A stretch of DNA of 64,000 nt from Chionis minor (taxonomy: Eukaryota; Chordata; Aves; Charadriiformes; Chionididae). The DNA lies in the NCBI GenBank assembly GCA_013398295.1, contig VZSF01003329.1, forward strand, positions 289,625 through 353,624, given 5' to 3'. Made by a program: the position numbers and the translations under genes. This document shows, one piece after another, positions 24,604-38,524 of this stretch. How positions within the stretch are numbered: the stretch's first letter is position 1; every line of letters begins with the position of its first letter. A model generated the notes under the pieces. The model worked only from the letters and a program-made list of their open reading frames with translations. It searched no databases and was not told the origin of the DNA.

Positions 24604-27411
24604 GTTATCCAGAAAAACTGCTCAGATAATTTGCTATCAATAATATAATGAACTTAAAGTTGGGATTTTTTTCATTCCTCTAAAGAACTAGCAATAAGTA
24701 TTAGGCTGAGGTTTTCATTCATCTGTTGTTTGCCATTGCCCAATGTCTAGTTTGTGGTAGGACAATACTTCACAACTTACTTTCCTTGAGCTACGGCTGC
24801 ATTGTTACTTATAAAAGTTGTATGTTTTTAAGTCGTAAGACACTATTTCTCATGAGTGATTGGAAGATTTAAGTTTTTACAACACTAATATTATTTTCTT
24901 CCTCTGAAGTTATGTTAGCAAGGCTAAGAATAATGAATATATACTGCTTATATATAAAAATTCATTATAGTAAATAATAGACAGTGATAGTAGAGCTGCA
25001 CAGTTAAATTTTCATTACATTTTCCATTATAAAATCTGTCTTCAGTAGTTTATAGCTTTTCAAAATTTGTATAGCTGGAAAAGCAGAGAACTCATGCAGA
25101 GTGCTTATATGCCCCAAAGCTTGCTATTTTTTCTACCAGTTGTATCCATTGGTCTAATAAAAATATTACCTCCCTCTTACAGATACACCTGGTTTCTGGT
25201 TTTAGACCACTGTCATGGTATACACAACATACTAATTCACTCTGCTTTATTTCTTTGATCTATTTCTGTACGGGGTACAGGATGGAGAAACCCCTTTTCT
25301 GGACTACTCTCTCAGCAGAGCACTGAACTGTGCCTTGTGGATGGACTAGTTCTAGCACTGCCCCGTACTGCCCAGTGCAAGCATAACTCACTGATCAGTA
25401 TCCGACTCTGGCAGAGATCTGCTTTCTGAGATTGTTAAAGCATTCTCACTATCCACTGTATGGTAATTTTCACTTAACAATAGAAAACAGATGTTTTGAA
25501 TAGATAATGAAATTACAATTTTGAAGTAAATAAGTGAAACATTTTTCAGCTTCATTGAAGTGAGGTACTGTGAATGGATTTGTCTCACCTTATGTGTATA
25601 TCTAAAAGTTAGAATAAGATTCCTTATTTGCTGGCAATATTGCCTTAAAGTATTCCTTGCCCCTGCAGACCTATATTTTTTCTGCCCCAATCTGTATTGT
25701 ACTCTTTAGCGCCCTGGTTTACAGAACACAAACACAAAACCAACTGGATTGAGAAACTGTCTAAGTCAACAAATTCCCAACAACATACTCTGGAAATCAC
25801 AGATAAAGTGTCTGAATTTCAGATCATTGTTTTAGTTCTACTTTATAGTCAAAAGAAAGAAATAGGCATCCCTTAAATGTGATTTATCTCATCTCGAGTT
25901 GTCTATTTTTCTTCAGTATAAAGGGATCCAGCTTTGACTTAGACAAGTAACTTTTAGACAGCTGAAGCTGGATGGAATGAATCACATGCTGCATAATCAT
26001 AGCTTTAAGTATCGAAAATGGATCTGAGCTTTGCTACAGAAACAGTTGGCATACTGCTTACTCATCCTTAATTCTTTTTGAAATTTATTTGTAAGTTCTA
26101 TTAAAAATCCCACAATAGTTAAAATTTTCAGGTGTTGGAAAACCCTATTTGCATGAGTCATAAATTATTGTAAATTCCTAAGCCTTATTTGACTCTCAGT
26201 GTTCTTTCTTTTTGAATGTGAAGGTTTTTTTCTTCTGTTACCTGATATTAATACATGGGCTGTGCATGGATCCAAGGTTATCTGCTCTGTAACTTTCCTT
26301 TAATACTCTTGCCCTAAGTGCTGAGCCCTCCGGTTCAGCTGTTTGACGGTGCTCTATTTCTTATAAGGACAGCATCCTGTAAAGAAAGGAGGAGACAGTT
26401 CTCTCTACTCAGAAATTTGCATGTGAACGAAAGCTACAAGGCAAGTAAATGCACATTCACCATAAGCACAGTTCATGGCGTGATGAGGACACAAAGAGCC
26501 TCAGAGGGAATGATTGTTTCACAACAAGGAGCTCATGCATTTCAAATTGCTCAGCACCTGGGCTTGAAATGAGTCCATGCTCCTGTTGCTTAATACTGTT
26601 GCACAGTAGTTTTGGCAACAAGACTGACAGCTTGAAGGGTTATTCTCAAAATCATACAGCATGTTAAATTCTGGTAATGTATTTTTTTCCCTTTCCTGGC
26701 AACATTACAAATAAAATTGGCTGGATCTTTATAGATGTGCATCTGGCTGAATGGCAAAGCCTGGCTATCAATTTCATCACTATTAATTTATTATATCCTG
26801 GGTTTTGCACTTTACTTAGCTGACATAAAACTTTGAATCCCATTGTTGCCTTAAGAAAATCACTTTTTTCCCACCTGAGAAAAGAATGCATGTGCTCATG
26901 ATTTTCAGACATCGTCTTGATTAACTTTTGACTGCTTTAGTGGCACTGAGACTCTAAAATTTGTACAAATATGAAAGCTGATAGCTACCTGCAAAACCAG
27001 ATGCATTGTGTATGAGTGTCTGTAGAAGGTCAGATTGAGTGTTTAGCCCAGTACCTCTTCATTGTAAATGATCTGTGGTGGATATATAGGGAAAGAATAA
27101 GTAGTAGTATTGTTCTGCCCTTGCGTTCTGTCCTGTCTTTAACTTTAGGCCTTCCTTACCCATTTGATGCTGCAGAAGAATGGGGAAAAGTTTCAGGGCA
27201 GTAATCAGACAGCTGCAGCATTAACCAAGAGAGAGATCCGGTGCAAACTCTGATCATGAATTCTTGCTTGGAACTTCTATACTACTACACTTGTCATGTT
27301 CTTACACTTCCATGTAGGCAACCACCAATGATTCCTGTTGGAAACAGGATACTGGACAAAGTGGACAGTTAGTCTGAGTGGTAAGGAGCTTTTTAAAAAG
27401 TATTAAAAAAT
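24604..27411. other. Unique AT-rich DNA without recognisable genes
   Basis: I see no gene here. Short frames of up to 100 codons lack motifs. At 26147-26160 an ATTTGCAT octamer shares one base with a TGAGTCA AP-1-type site. Confidence 0.7.
26147..26160 (+). promoter_or_regulatory. Overlapping octamer (ATTTGCAT) and AP-1 (TGAGTCA) motifs
   Basis: The two consensus motifs overlap by one T within AT-rich, transposon-free DNA. Each is a textbook binding sequence for POU/Oct factors and for Jun/Fos-type factors. Both are short, so chance is a real possibility and no gene is visible to regulate. Confidence 0.2.
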
Positions 27412-28290
27412 AATAGAATCACAGAACCAGAGAACATTTCAGGCTGGAAGGTACTTCAGGCAATCTCTAGTCTGACATCAAACCAGCTTCAGCTACGAGG
27501 TTAGACCAGGTTGCTCAAGCCTTTACCCAATTGGGTGTTGAAAATCTCCAAGGATGCAAACTGCACAGTCTTTCTGGGAAACTGTCCCTCTTCTTGACTG
27601 TCCTCATAATAAAAGGGTTTCTCCTTATAACCAGCATGTCATATTCAATTTATGCATTTTACTGAATTTATGTCTGTCATTTCTTGTCATCCCACCCTGC
27701 ACGACTGTGAACAACCTGGCTCCCCCTTCTTGATAAAGAAGCTGAACTGACTCCAGTTGGTTGATGTTTTCCTTATCCTTGACAGTTGTGGGGGAAGATG
27801 GTGGGGGAAAACTGGCCACAGTATTCTACATGTGGTCTAATGAGGATCAAGTAGAGAACTATCACTTCTCTTGACCTACTGGCCATGCTCCTGTTCATAG
27901 AGCTTAGGTTTCTGTTGACCATCTTGCTGCCAGAGCACACTGCAGGCTCACATTGAGCTCACAGTCCACTGAGGGCCCCATGTCCTTTGCACCAGAGCTG
28001 CTCTCCAGCCAGTCAGTCCCCTACCTGAAAAGAGTTCTTCTTAGGTGAAGGACGTCACATTTGTCCGTGTTGCTTTTCATAAAGTTGGCCCATTCCTCCA
28101 GCCTGTGCCTGGAGACTTTGTACAGCAGCCCTGCCCTCGAGCATATTGACCAGTCCTTCACAATTTGGTGACATCTGCAAACTCTGGGAGAACACAATCT
28201 TTCATCTCCTGCAGGCCACTGATAAAGATGTTAAATTGGAGAGACTGGATGATAGACCGACACAGTACTCTGTTACCAGTCCCCAGGTAG
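27412..28290 (-). mobile_element. Old CR1 fragment, 3' end present
   Basis: Read on the minus strand, the 3' end lies at 27412 with a decayed tail (TAGAATCACAGAACCAGAG on the plus strand). ORF2 sequence then extends toward 28290. Recognisable antisense CR1 blocks include CCTACTGGCCATGCTCCTG, GAGCTGCTCTCCAGCC, TTGGTGACATCTGCAAACT and TGATAAAGATGTTAAA, in the order expected of CR1. Divergence is high and many small indels break the frame, so no useful protein fragment is left. Past about 28290 the similarity fades. The 5' boundary is therefore uncertain by some tens of bases. Confidence 0.82.
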
Positions 28291-30572
28291 AGTATAACAA
28301 ATTAGCCACAATGAGAAGAGGCTGCATGCATAGAACAAAGATGTCAATTCCACAGGCTTGCCATGCCTTTTGATGATGAAACATTTAGGAAACCTTCAAA
28401 AGGTAAAATAGGGTGAGATTGAATGTTCCTGCTATGGCACTGTACTGGACTGCTGATAAATCACCCACATGGTACTTTGTGCTTAAGAAGCAAAGAGTCA
28501 CAAAATTAGGGCACCTTTCACAACTTCTGTATTATCTTTATTCTTTCCTGTACATACACAAATATGATAATGTGATATTTATTTCACTTCTGTTATATAG
28601 CATCTTTTTTTTCCTTTTTATTTTTTTTTTAATGGTGTTGAAAACAACAGAAAACGTGAAAGAAAGATTAACAAAACCAGTATTGCTTGCTATTTGAAGA
28701 CCAGTTGCTTCTAATCATCTGGAATGTCTAATATACAATAAGCTAGTTTTTATTGGGCTGATCATAGAACTTTGAGCAGCACTGTAGTGATCGTCTTGAC
28801 TACATCCCATTATTTTTTAAAATTTGGATTAATACTTTAATGAAAGAAATACTAAAAGTTATATATTTGTGAAAGAAACAATATACGCACTTAAAATCAC
28901 AAAAAAAAGAAGATACTGTTTAACTATTTATTGTTGTTACTGTTTATTATTTATTTATTAAAAACTGCTTGCAGGCCAGAAAAGTGCCTCAGCATTTCTT
29001 TCTGTATTTTGTATTAAATTATTAATATATTTTCTTTCAAGAAGCTACAGATTTCAAAAATACTGTGTTTTGTGGAATTACTTTTTTTTTTTTAACAGGC
29101 AGAAAGTATTGCAATACTCATCTCAAATTGTGATTAGAACAGAAACAAAATTATGTTACTGAGGTGCAAGTCTTTGATATCTCTCTTTTTTGTTATTTAG
29201 GATGGGGGAGTCCTGTTTTTCTGAGTGCCTGTGCTAGTTGAACAGTGTTTGCCAGGTTCTTGATAGCTATCTGGGCTTTAGTCCTTCAGTTTTGAGGTCA
29301 GAGCATTAACACATTTGCATTATAAAAAGAAAGAAAAGTTGTTGGGAATCCCAATATATATTTCATCTGGTTTAAAGTCTTAATCCTGGATTCTGACTGC
29401 TGTTTTTAAGAGTATTAGTACAGATTTATACAAAATGGCTTGATACTGCATGCGTAAACACTTTCCACCGACATCAGAAAGTTAAATAAAAAAAATAAAC
29501 CTAGATCAGGGTTAACAGGGTCTAACTGCTGGAGCCCTGGGAAGACCAGATGGCTGTGTGAAAAAACGATAAAGCTTTCTTCCTATTGTTCTGGAAGATA
29601 GCTTTTCAATCAAGAATCTTTCATCTTTATTTTTAATAGAAAGAATGTAAAAAGAATCTGTGTCAAAGTCTGTTTTAAAAGTTTCGGCTTGTTGGGGTTT
29701 TTTTGGTTTTGGTGTTTTTTAAAAAACCTTTCCATAGCAGTCAATTCACCCTGAACACCAGACACTTTCTTACTTTTGTCCTTAGAGCCTACTTCTGCTA
29801 CATGCCCTTTTCAGGGCAGATGGGAATAGTTGGCACAGCAACTGGCCAAAATTCAGATACTCTATTTTGTGTAATAAAACCTACATAATGATATTTCTAT
29901 ATTTGGTTTTGAACCAAATCATGCAGAAACCAAATTTGTTAAATTTCCCATGAACAGAAATTCTGAAGAAGAAAAAAAGGCATTTTCCTCTATGGCCCTC
30001 TGCTCCCATCAAGTAAAATAAATGCAGTGGAACCTGCAGCTGGTAAGCAAAAATCACATTCTTGAGGGGATCAAGAAGCTGGGGAATGAGTTGGCTCAGG
30101 AGCTGGGACATCTTAGAATCTTTGGCCAAAGGACAGTCTGCCCAGTGGGGCTTTCTATGGTCACATGCCATTGATCTCCAGCAGCTGCTAGAGTGGAATT
30201 AACATTCTTGTCAGGTTGACTGCTGCTGCTAGCCACTTGAAATTGTCACAACTGTTAATTTCAACATTTCTATGCCGAGAAACCTGGAAAAGTCAAGAGC
30301 CCAAAAGCTCTGAAGGCTGCTAGGATCTTCCTGCAGAGCCAAAAGCTGAACCCTGTTTAGAGGTGGAGCTGAGCAATTGGGACCAAAGAGTCAGAAAACC
30401 TTGCCACAACAAACTGCCCTGGAACCATGGGTAATGAGATTTCACTTGCAGAGGAAAAACACATCTAAAATACTATACTTTTCAGAGCCTTGAATTCTTA
30501 GTCACTAAGAGTAGGTAAGAATTCTGTCAGGTTGAATTCAAGATCTTTAAAGAGAAATATTTTAGGTACAAT

Positions 30573-30700
30573 TGTCCTGGTTTGAGGTAAAACAGGGCCA
30601 ATCCGGCCCAAACCACAACAACAAAGAAGAGGTGTTTCCTGATAAAGCTTAATTTTACTGAAAAAATTCTGAATAGATTAAATATGCACTTAATTCAAAT
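30573..30700 (+). mobile_element. Possible 5' end of another LTR type (weak)
   Basis: TGTCCTGGTTTGAGGTAAAA at 30573 resembles the opening of several avian ERV LTRs, which often start TGTCCTGGTTT. I cannot find a matching 3' end or a target duplication, and the similarity is to the opening segment only. It may be a fragment or chance. Confidence 0.25.
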
Positions 30701-30970
30701 TAGAAGTTATATCAAAAAGGCAACTTTCTGCGTCTATATATTGCATGGCATCCAGTGTCCTTCAGTTTTCATATTTCACCTCACTTCATAAGGTGAAGTG
30801 TGATGTTCCCAACTCTTAGGTATCCTCAAAATAAGCAATCTGGATGGCAAGGTGCCTAAGTTAAGTCTTAGAAAAATACTGAGAACAAGATAATTGTTGC
30901 CACTCAGGATGTTGAGATTATGACCCATTCCAAGAAAATAAGAGCTCATTGCTCAATATTGTTAAAAATA

Positions 30971-31011
30971 CAAAACAAAACAAAACAAAAGAAACCAAAC
31001 CAAAACAAAAA
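30971..31011 (+). repeat. (CAAAA)n microsatellite, imperfect
   Basis: Four perfect CAAAA units (30971-30990) are followed by degenerate CAAAC/CAAAA units. It is simple sequence. Confidence 0.9.
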
Positions 31012-31540
31012 TCACCCAAGTGTTACAAAATATTAAAACTGGAATAAGGAATTAAATAGATATCATAATTAGGCCATTATTTCTATCTGTTGTTGACATC
31101 TTAAACACTCTGTAGTTCTTGTCATTCCGTCCCAGGAGTTATTTAAGACTGCGAAAAGGACAGAAAACAACAAAGATGATCAAAGGTATAGAGTGGGTTT
31201 TAACAAAAGTGTTGACAAAAAAATCACAAAACACTTTAGTTTGCAAAGTAAAAGATAGGGCAGGAAGGTGTAATACAGATACATGAAATCCGGGGTATGA
31301 TGGAATGGATAAAAAGATGTTAAAGGCTTATTTTCCCCACCAGTATAAGAGCAAAGGGGTAACATGTCAAGCCAGCTAAAGCTAGATCCAAAAGAGAAGT
31401 CATGTAATGAATATTTGAGTCAGAACTTGTTTCTAGAGGATGCTGTGAGTGCACAGAATTTCTGTGGGGAATCAATGAGACTGAGTTTTGAAAGCAAAAT
31501 CTATGGAGGGTTTTGTGATAGTGCAGAGAAGTCTTACTGC

Positions 31541-31887
31541 TAGGGGTGCTGGGAGCCATGGAGACTCCCCACAGGCCCCAGCCAGGAGCAGGGCAGCAGA
31601 AAGCACTAGGGCAGTCCCAGCCCTGGGGAATCAGGCACCTCCATGGGGACAGGGACAGGCCGAGGATGGGACAGGACATGGGCCCATGGGTGGGTCCGGC
31701 TTGTGGGGGGGCCCATGGCCTGGCAGGACAGGGACGTGGGAAGCTGGAAACTGGCCTTGCTGTGGTGTTGCTGGGGTTGGGGCTGATGGCCCTGGGAGGC
31801 TGAAATGAGGTCCTCGGCTGTGGGTGACCCACTGGGGGAGGTTGGGCAGTAAGTAAAGCCTGTGAGTGCCCCTGGGGCCCTGACAGG
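31541..31887. other. GC-rich, CpG-poor block of unknown origin
   Basis: About 350 bases stand out sharply from AT-rich flanks on both sides. They are rich in GGG/CCC runs and in CCATGG- and GGACAGG-like words, but I count only about four CpG dinucleotides, so it is not a CpG island. Several overlapping frames are open on both strands: minus 31320-32030, 236 codons; minus 31631-31894; plus 31488-31808 and 31546-31803. That pattern reflects scarce stop codons rather than a gene. The minus frame reads as a proline-rich low-complexity protein with no domain. It could be a decayed repeat or a transposed GC-rich segment. I cannot assign it. Confidence 0.5.
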
Positions 31888-32890
31888 TTATCAAACACCC
31901 TCAGAAAATCCCAGATCTGTAAAAAATTTGAGTCTGGAAAGTACCAGAAAGAATTATCATACATGCTTTTCCTGGTTTTATACTCTTCCTCCACATTCAT
32001 TTTTGGCCACTGCCATGATGGCTTCCTCATCTGGCTTCAAGGCCTTTGTTCTGAACAAATACAACCGTGCTTTATGTTTTTACACAAATTACACAAGAGT
32101 AGAGAGTCATTAAATTCAGGTCTAAATCATAATTCAGAAAAGGAAAATCTCTTTAATAGTTTTGGGTGTATCAGTTTTTAACATGAATCTCTTTTAGTTT
32201 GTGTTGAGTTGGGTTTAGTACCTGTTCAAACACCTCTATCATATTTAGTCAGAGCGCCATCGCAATCAATAACCTATGGGATTTGTTATTACTCACACTT
32301 TCAAACACACACTGTGATTATCTGGATCAATGAATATTTAATTATTCCATAGTGTTTCTACAGTGTAGACTAAAAGAACTCCTTTCTTTCCATCCTTTTT
32401 ATCTCTACCCTTTTCCATACACCAGAGTTTCTATGATCATAATTGCAAATAGCATCTGTAAGACAGAAAATATCAGTTCTGCAGCCATTTTAAGGTGTGG
32501 ATCCCTGAGACGGACACTAGATCTCCACTCTGAAGTACTGCCCACACCCAGTACTCAACAGCTGTTGCATATCCTTTGTGCAGTCATTTTACACATTTGC
32601 TTAAGACACCAAAAGACCTATATATCTTACATTCTTGAAAGATCGATCAGGTGAGATCATGTCTGTGAAGACATAGCGAAGTATTAAATACAGGTCTCAT
32701 GTATGCTTTAATTTCTGAACTGTGATGTAAAAGGATTAAGAACCCATACCATTGTGGTTTTGAACAAATGCTATCAAGGTCAGAATCCTTTCAGAAAAGA
32801 GATTGAGTGTCATTTGGAGTTATTTTTACCAGTATTTTTAATTTAAGATATACATTTGAAAAAAAGCAGTTCTTTCTCTATTCTTTGTGC

Positions 32891-32925
32891 CACTTGGAGA
32901 AAAAAAAAATAAAAAAAAAAAATAA
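32891..32925 (+). repeat. A-rich simple sequence
   Basis: The stretch is two long A runs interrupted by single T residues. There is no retrogene body upstream. Confidence 0.85.
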
Positions 32926-35900
32926 ATGCATGCCTGTGAAATTTATTTTTACTGCAGAAAAAGACAATAATATCTTGAACACACATTGCCAACCTAAAAA
33001 ATAATTTTTTATTTACTTGTAGGAACAGGCCCCAGAATTTTGTATGAAGTACCTATACAGACCCAAAGTGTCTTGATAACCCAAGCAACCGTGAAACAAG
33101 ATTTATCTTAAGTGAAATCCTACAATATGCTGATCTAAACATTTATAATGCAACAATATTTCTTCATTCTTGGCCTACTCTCTGCTTAGATTATGAAGCA
33201 AGCTAGAATTTGACAGAACTGTGATCATGCAGTGAGAACACATGCAAGAGCTTTCACTGTGTCTCCTCCTTAGTACAAAGCCTTGTTACTGGAAAGACAA
33301 TGTAATTTTCAGACTTGAACTTTGATAACTTTGAAAGACTTTCATAGTTTCCTTAACAACAAACTGCTAAAATCACTGCTGAGTTAAATATGTTACAGTT
33401 TCTGAAGCATGACCTATATAACCTTTTTATTTTATTTATCTGTGGACTGCTTCATCTAACCTTTCCTTACAGTAACCCATTTTCCCACATATCTACTTTT
33501 TTAAAACATAAGTTTCATTAATAGTTTCATTAAAAGCTCCGAGATAATTTGCCTCAGGATATCAGGGTTTTGTTTTGTTTTTTTTTTATGAATAGTGAAC
33601 AAGATCGACATATACACCATAACAATGGTGTTGTTCAGTTTGAAGAAATATGGGATTTTAATTGCATTGTAGAGAAGAAATGTAGTATTTCCTGTCATCT
33701 GTTCCAAATATTTCATTCTATTGTTCTTCTGAAAGGTCAAATCTAGAATGTCACATCTGCAAGGACACCCGTGACCCCTCTTGGCATAAAAGGTCTTGCA
33801 AGGTGGAAGCAGGAAGACTGAAGAATGCTTCCCCAAGTATCCAAAATAGGTTATTAAAATCTTACCCCAACAGCTGAGTTCCCTAAGGCATCAGTGTTAT
33901 GTACACATATACACAGAAGTTTTAGCACTTAAAAATATCAGGAAGCATTTCCAAATCTGTCCCCAATGACTCTTATAGCTTCTTCCCTTTGTTTTTTGCT
34001 AGTTTGCTGGATTTTATGGTTTGGAGTTGGGTGGGTTTTGCCTTTAATTATTAATATTTTAACTTTTTGTAATTCCTCAGAAACAAAAGAAAGATTATTT
34101 ATCTGAATACCAGTAGCCTTGGGAGCTTTCTCTGATGAAATAAACTATATCTATTTTATGCATATTTCATCTTTACAACCTCCTTGTTAGTAAATACTAA
34201 TACTAACAGGATTCCTTAACTCTGGAGCTTAATGGGAAAAAAAGCAGCAAGGGAATTTCTTTAGGGAATTCCGATATTTAACTACTTCCTTTTTCTTAGG
34301 TAGGTTTCAAAACAAATACCAAACAAAATAAGGAAACTTTTCAATAAATGAAAACATAGTTAAAATGGGAACCTGGAAGCAACATAGCCTTTTCCTTTAT
34401 GTTCACTAGTCCTAGAGAATTAGGCTTCAAGTTCCTCAACCCCAGCTTTTCTCTGTAAGTCTTGCTGCTGGTCAGACTGCACCTTTTCATGTACCATGGG
34501 CATTCAATTCTCTGCAATGCAGTTAAAACCCCATCTTTCTTCAAACTGATTAAATCTTGCAACATCTGTGAGGGAAGAAAGGAAGGTACAAATGTTCTCT
34601 TTTCCTTCACACAGATGGGAGGCACAGACCAACAGAATGCAACATACTCAAGTGGTTGATAACTGTTAATTCCTATTCAAATAAAAAAAAACCCTGCTTT
34701 TGTGTTTCACTGCTTTAAGTTCTAAAGTATTTGATTAAGATCACTGATCAAGTCACTTTTAAGAGCCAAAAAACCCTCAAGTCTTTGGACTTCCAAGGCC
34801 AACGTGGATGACTGTACATACATTTAAAAAGATGCAAGACAACAGTAAATTTAGCTATAATTAAGGGGGGAAGAAATTTTCTGGGACAGAGTAGAGGAGT
34901 TTCTCACCACTTCAGGAAAAAGATTTTCATAATCACTTAGGTTGTAAATTAAGAAGGCCAGATTGATGTTTCAAGTCACATTAAAGATCAGTTATGAAAA
35001 AAAACCCCATAGAAATAAAAGTTAAAACATTTTTTCCCCTTCATACGAGTATGTTTCACAGATCTAAAACTGTTAATTTCAGCAGTAACAACAAGACACT
35101 CAGCTGCTATTTCATAAAGGTTTTATATCAAATAAAAAATTATACTTTTCACAGTGTGCCTTTCTTTAAAAAGTTAAAAGTCACTTGTGTTTTTCCAGAG
35201 ACTTATGAAAGTTTGACGTCATGCGCTCTCCAAGTTCCGTGCAAATGATGCCTTGTTCTCCTAGGTGAAAGACCCTGTCAGGGAGAAAATAATTTGTTAC
35301 ACACTGTTTACACTCCAAACTTCCCTGGAAGAACAGTTTTAAAAATTCTTTTTTTTTTTCTTTGATTTCTAAAATGATTATATGAGTTCGGTGCTGTTAC
35401 CCATTCTAAGAAAGTAGTACTAGAAGGTAGCACAAAAAGACTCATCGACTGTCTCTTGCAGGTTGAAACTTATCTTGAACTTAATAAGCAATTACGATGG
35501 TACTGCTTGAATTTTTTCAGCCTGTGCATTTCTTTAAGCTTTTTTCACTAACAAAAAGCAAAACACTTGACCCCACGAAACTTACAGAAATTATGGCCTA
35601 TAGATGTTTATAATTTTTCTCACCCTTAATTGCTCGCACTTTTTCACTGATACACATCTTACATTATTCTTTGGGTTAATGAGAGACATTGGGCTCTTGT
35701 ACATGTCTTTGTATCTTGGTAATGAAATCCTTGCTGCCTTTGTGAAATCCATGCTTCTGATGTCACTAGAATACATGAGACAATTGCTGCTGTCTACAAA
35801 AATTGTAAGTGCACACATTTCAGTAGCAGTCTTTCTTGTTAAAGAAAAGAGAATTACTGTAGTGACACACCTCCATCTGTGTAACACAGCTGAGGTTATA

Positions 35901-37150
35901 TGATTTGATGTTAGGCTTTGTGTATAATGTTTCTGCCTTTATCTGTACTTTAGCCAGAAGCAGCTGGAGCAATAACTTTGTCACATTAGATCCTTACAGA
36001 AGCAAAGTTTCCTCTGGTTTAGCTGTCTTAAATTTCGGGGTACAAATAAACATTTTCCTCTAAATTACATCTTTTTCTCTCAGCATGATCCTGATGCAGT
36101 TCAAACAATATATATCAGATTTTTCTTTGAGATTACATGCTGTCAGATTTTCTTCACACATAGCTGTGTCCAGAATGAGGCTAAAAACCCTCTTCTTTTT
36201 GATGTATACGGTTGTGCGTTGCACCAACAAAATGAAACATGTAGACCTGATTTAAATAACAATATTATAGTTTTCATTCAACTCTGGATGTAACAAAGAG
36301 AAAAGATCCATTATCTGTATCTCTGTCAGAGAAGAATTGTCTCCTGCAGAGTGCACGTGTCTTGCTTGAATGTTTGCTAAGCTTCTGTTTCAAGATATTT
36401 TTCCACGTAAGTGATAGTTGTGTTTGCCAGAGGGATGTAGAGCATATGAGAAAGGAGATGGTATGTGTGTAAATTAAAGTTGCTCACACTCATAGAGAAA
36501 ACAAGACCTTCCTTTAAAGCAATGGGGGTCAAACTTTTTCTTAATATGGGTTGTTATTAAAGGGAGAAACTGCTACATGGACAGTTCCTTTCAATTCAGG
36601 ATGGTAAAGTCTGCTTTTTTCCCTGTTTACTTTGATAAAACATACCCCTGATAAATGCTTCAATGCTAAATAAATTTTGCATGAGGCAGACTTTATTTTT
36701 AATATCTTTTGCTGATAAAAAACTGTGAGATCAGACAACAGTTGGAATCATGTACTTGTCAGCTCAAGAATCCCCACCAAGTCGGACACTTATGTTACAA
36801 AACCTAATATATTTATTGATTTTTCATTTTACCATTACTTGGAATTAAAAAGTCCACAGCACATAATTTGAAAACTACCTTTCTAAATATTCTTAAATGT
36901 AATTCTTAAAGGGTACATTTGCACTGTCAAATAATTCAGTTCCCCTCATCACTGCCATACCTAATCTTCTGGTTGCACTACATAAATATTATTTAAACTG
37001 CCTTTTGAAGAGAGTAAAATACCTCGTTCTGAAATAAAACCTGAAAGTGGTTCTGGGAATAGCTTACTTGACAGACAGTTTCCAAACGGCTGAAGGGTTA
37101 AGACAACAGTAGGCTTGTTACTGTGTGCTCTACACAATTATCTGAAATTG

Positions 37151-37170
37151 AATTCAGAATTCAGAATTCA
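37151..37170. repeat. (AATTCAG) 7-bp tandem repeat, about 3 copies
   Basis: AATTCAG, AATTCAG and AATTCA follow each other directly, preceded by a G, giving three GAATTC sites in a row. Confidence 0.85.
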
Positions 37171-38524
37171 CTTTCTGTATGGGCTCTTGATCCACAAGTT
37201 CCTAAACATACCATGATGCCAGGGCATGCAGCACCTTTCAGGCTATAAGAATATGGCTCTGGCAGGCTGCAATAAAGCCTTCATGCCATTAGTTACATTT
37301 GCAACAGAAAAAAAAAAAAAAAAAGCCAACAAAAACACAAAAACAAACCCAATAATTACGTCTTTTGTTTAAAGGATCACCATGTGGGACTAAAACAAAA
37401 GTCAGTGTCAAACTCTGCTTAGTATGGATGCAGCTAGTTTGCCCTGGACTAACCTTGAAGAACATGGATGTGAATGACCCTACAAAACTTGATCTGGAGA
37501 CCAAAGGTCTCCACAGGAGACCTTTCCTGCAGAGGAAAATTATATTAAGCAGCCAGTATGTGCAGCCAGTGCATAGATATCAGTGAAGTACTAAAGAGAG
37601 TTCCCTTAGGACCAAATCTCAGTTCATTCCTCTATCTATGATAACCATGTGAAAATATTTATTAGCAAGTTTTGCAGATGACAGGCTTTGGTGGGATAAT
37701 AAATGAGGAAAAGGAGAGGTTATTTCTGGGCAATTGGCATAATCTGGGTGAATGACCAGAGTGGGACCCATTCGCCAAGACTGACTATAGTCTAGTGTGG
37801 TTACTCTCCCCCTCTGAGATTAATTAGTCTCCTACTCTGAACTGTTCTCTGGAGGCTACTATCATACTATCTTCCTCTACTGACTACAAGACACTCTAGG
37901 GAAATTAACCTTTATAGACAAAAATTAGCCTTTGGAAATACATTCCCGTTCCCTGATCTGACAAATATCTACATATCTAGGATGTGAATAATGCATATGC
38001 ATGTAGAGCTTCTTGCAAAATACCGCTTGGGAGGAAAAAAAAAAAAAAAGACTCTGTTGACTACTGTTGCACACAAAATATGCCTGTTTTGGAATAAGTG
38101 AGAAGAACAGCTACTCTTCAGTCTAAGGCATAACTGTGAAACCCTCTAAAAAAGGAAATCAATAGGATGACTAAGAGCCAAGGAAAACTGTACCACAAGA
38201 AAATGCTGGTCATTGACAGTGCCTTACTACTTGTACTTGGAAGAATTCTGTGAGTTCCTAGATCTGCAAATATAATTAATGTTGCTTCAGTTTTTCCTGA
38301 CTATCAAATAAGTAAAACATTGCATCTGATACTACATAGTCACAACCAGTAGGAACTTTTTTACTGTAAAACCCCTTTGTCAGATGCCCTGTCTCTAACA
38401 TAACAGACAGGTATTGTTTTTCCAGAAAAAACCAAGAACCATTGTCTTGCATCTGTGTCTAATAGATACAGTGTTCCCAGAGTATTCCACAGAAGAACAA
38501 GCATTTTCATCTTTGGACCTCCAA

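Larger units (their letters stand above)
28291..38524. other. Unique AT-rich DNA, one GC-rich block inside
   Basis: I see no gene or RNA gene. Items within are a possible LTR head at 30573-30700, a CAAAA microsatellite at 30971-31011, a GC-rich block at 31541-31887, an A-rich run at 32891-32925 and an AATTCAG triplet repeat at 37151-37170. Open frames outside the GC block do not exceed about 111 codons and show no motifs. Confidence 0.65.

Noticed and set aside
31320..32030. A 236-codon minus-strand open frame
   Set aside because: Its middle is the GC-rich block, where frames are open on both strands at once. It has no domain, and its ends run into ordinary AT-rich DNA.
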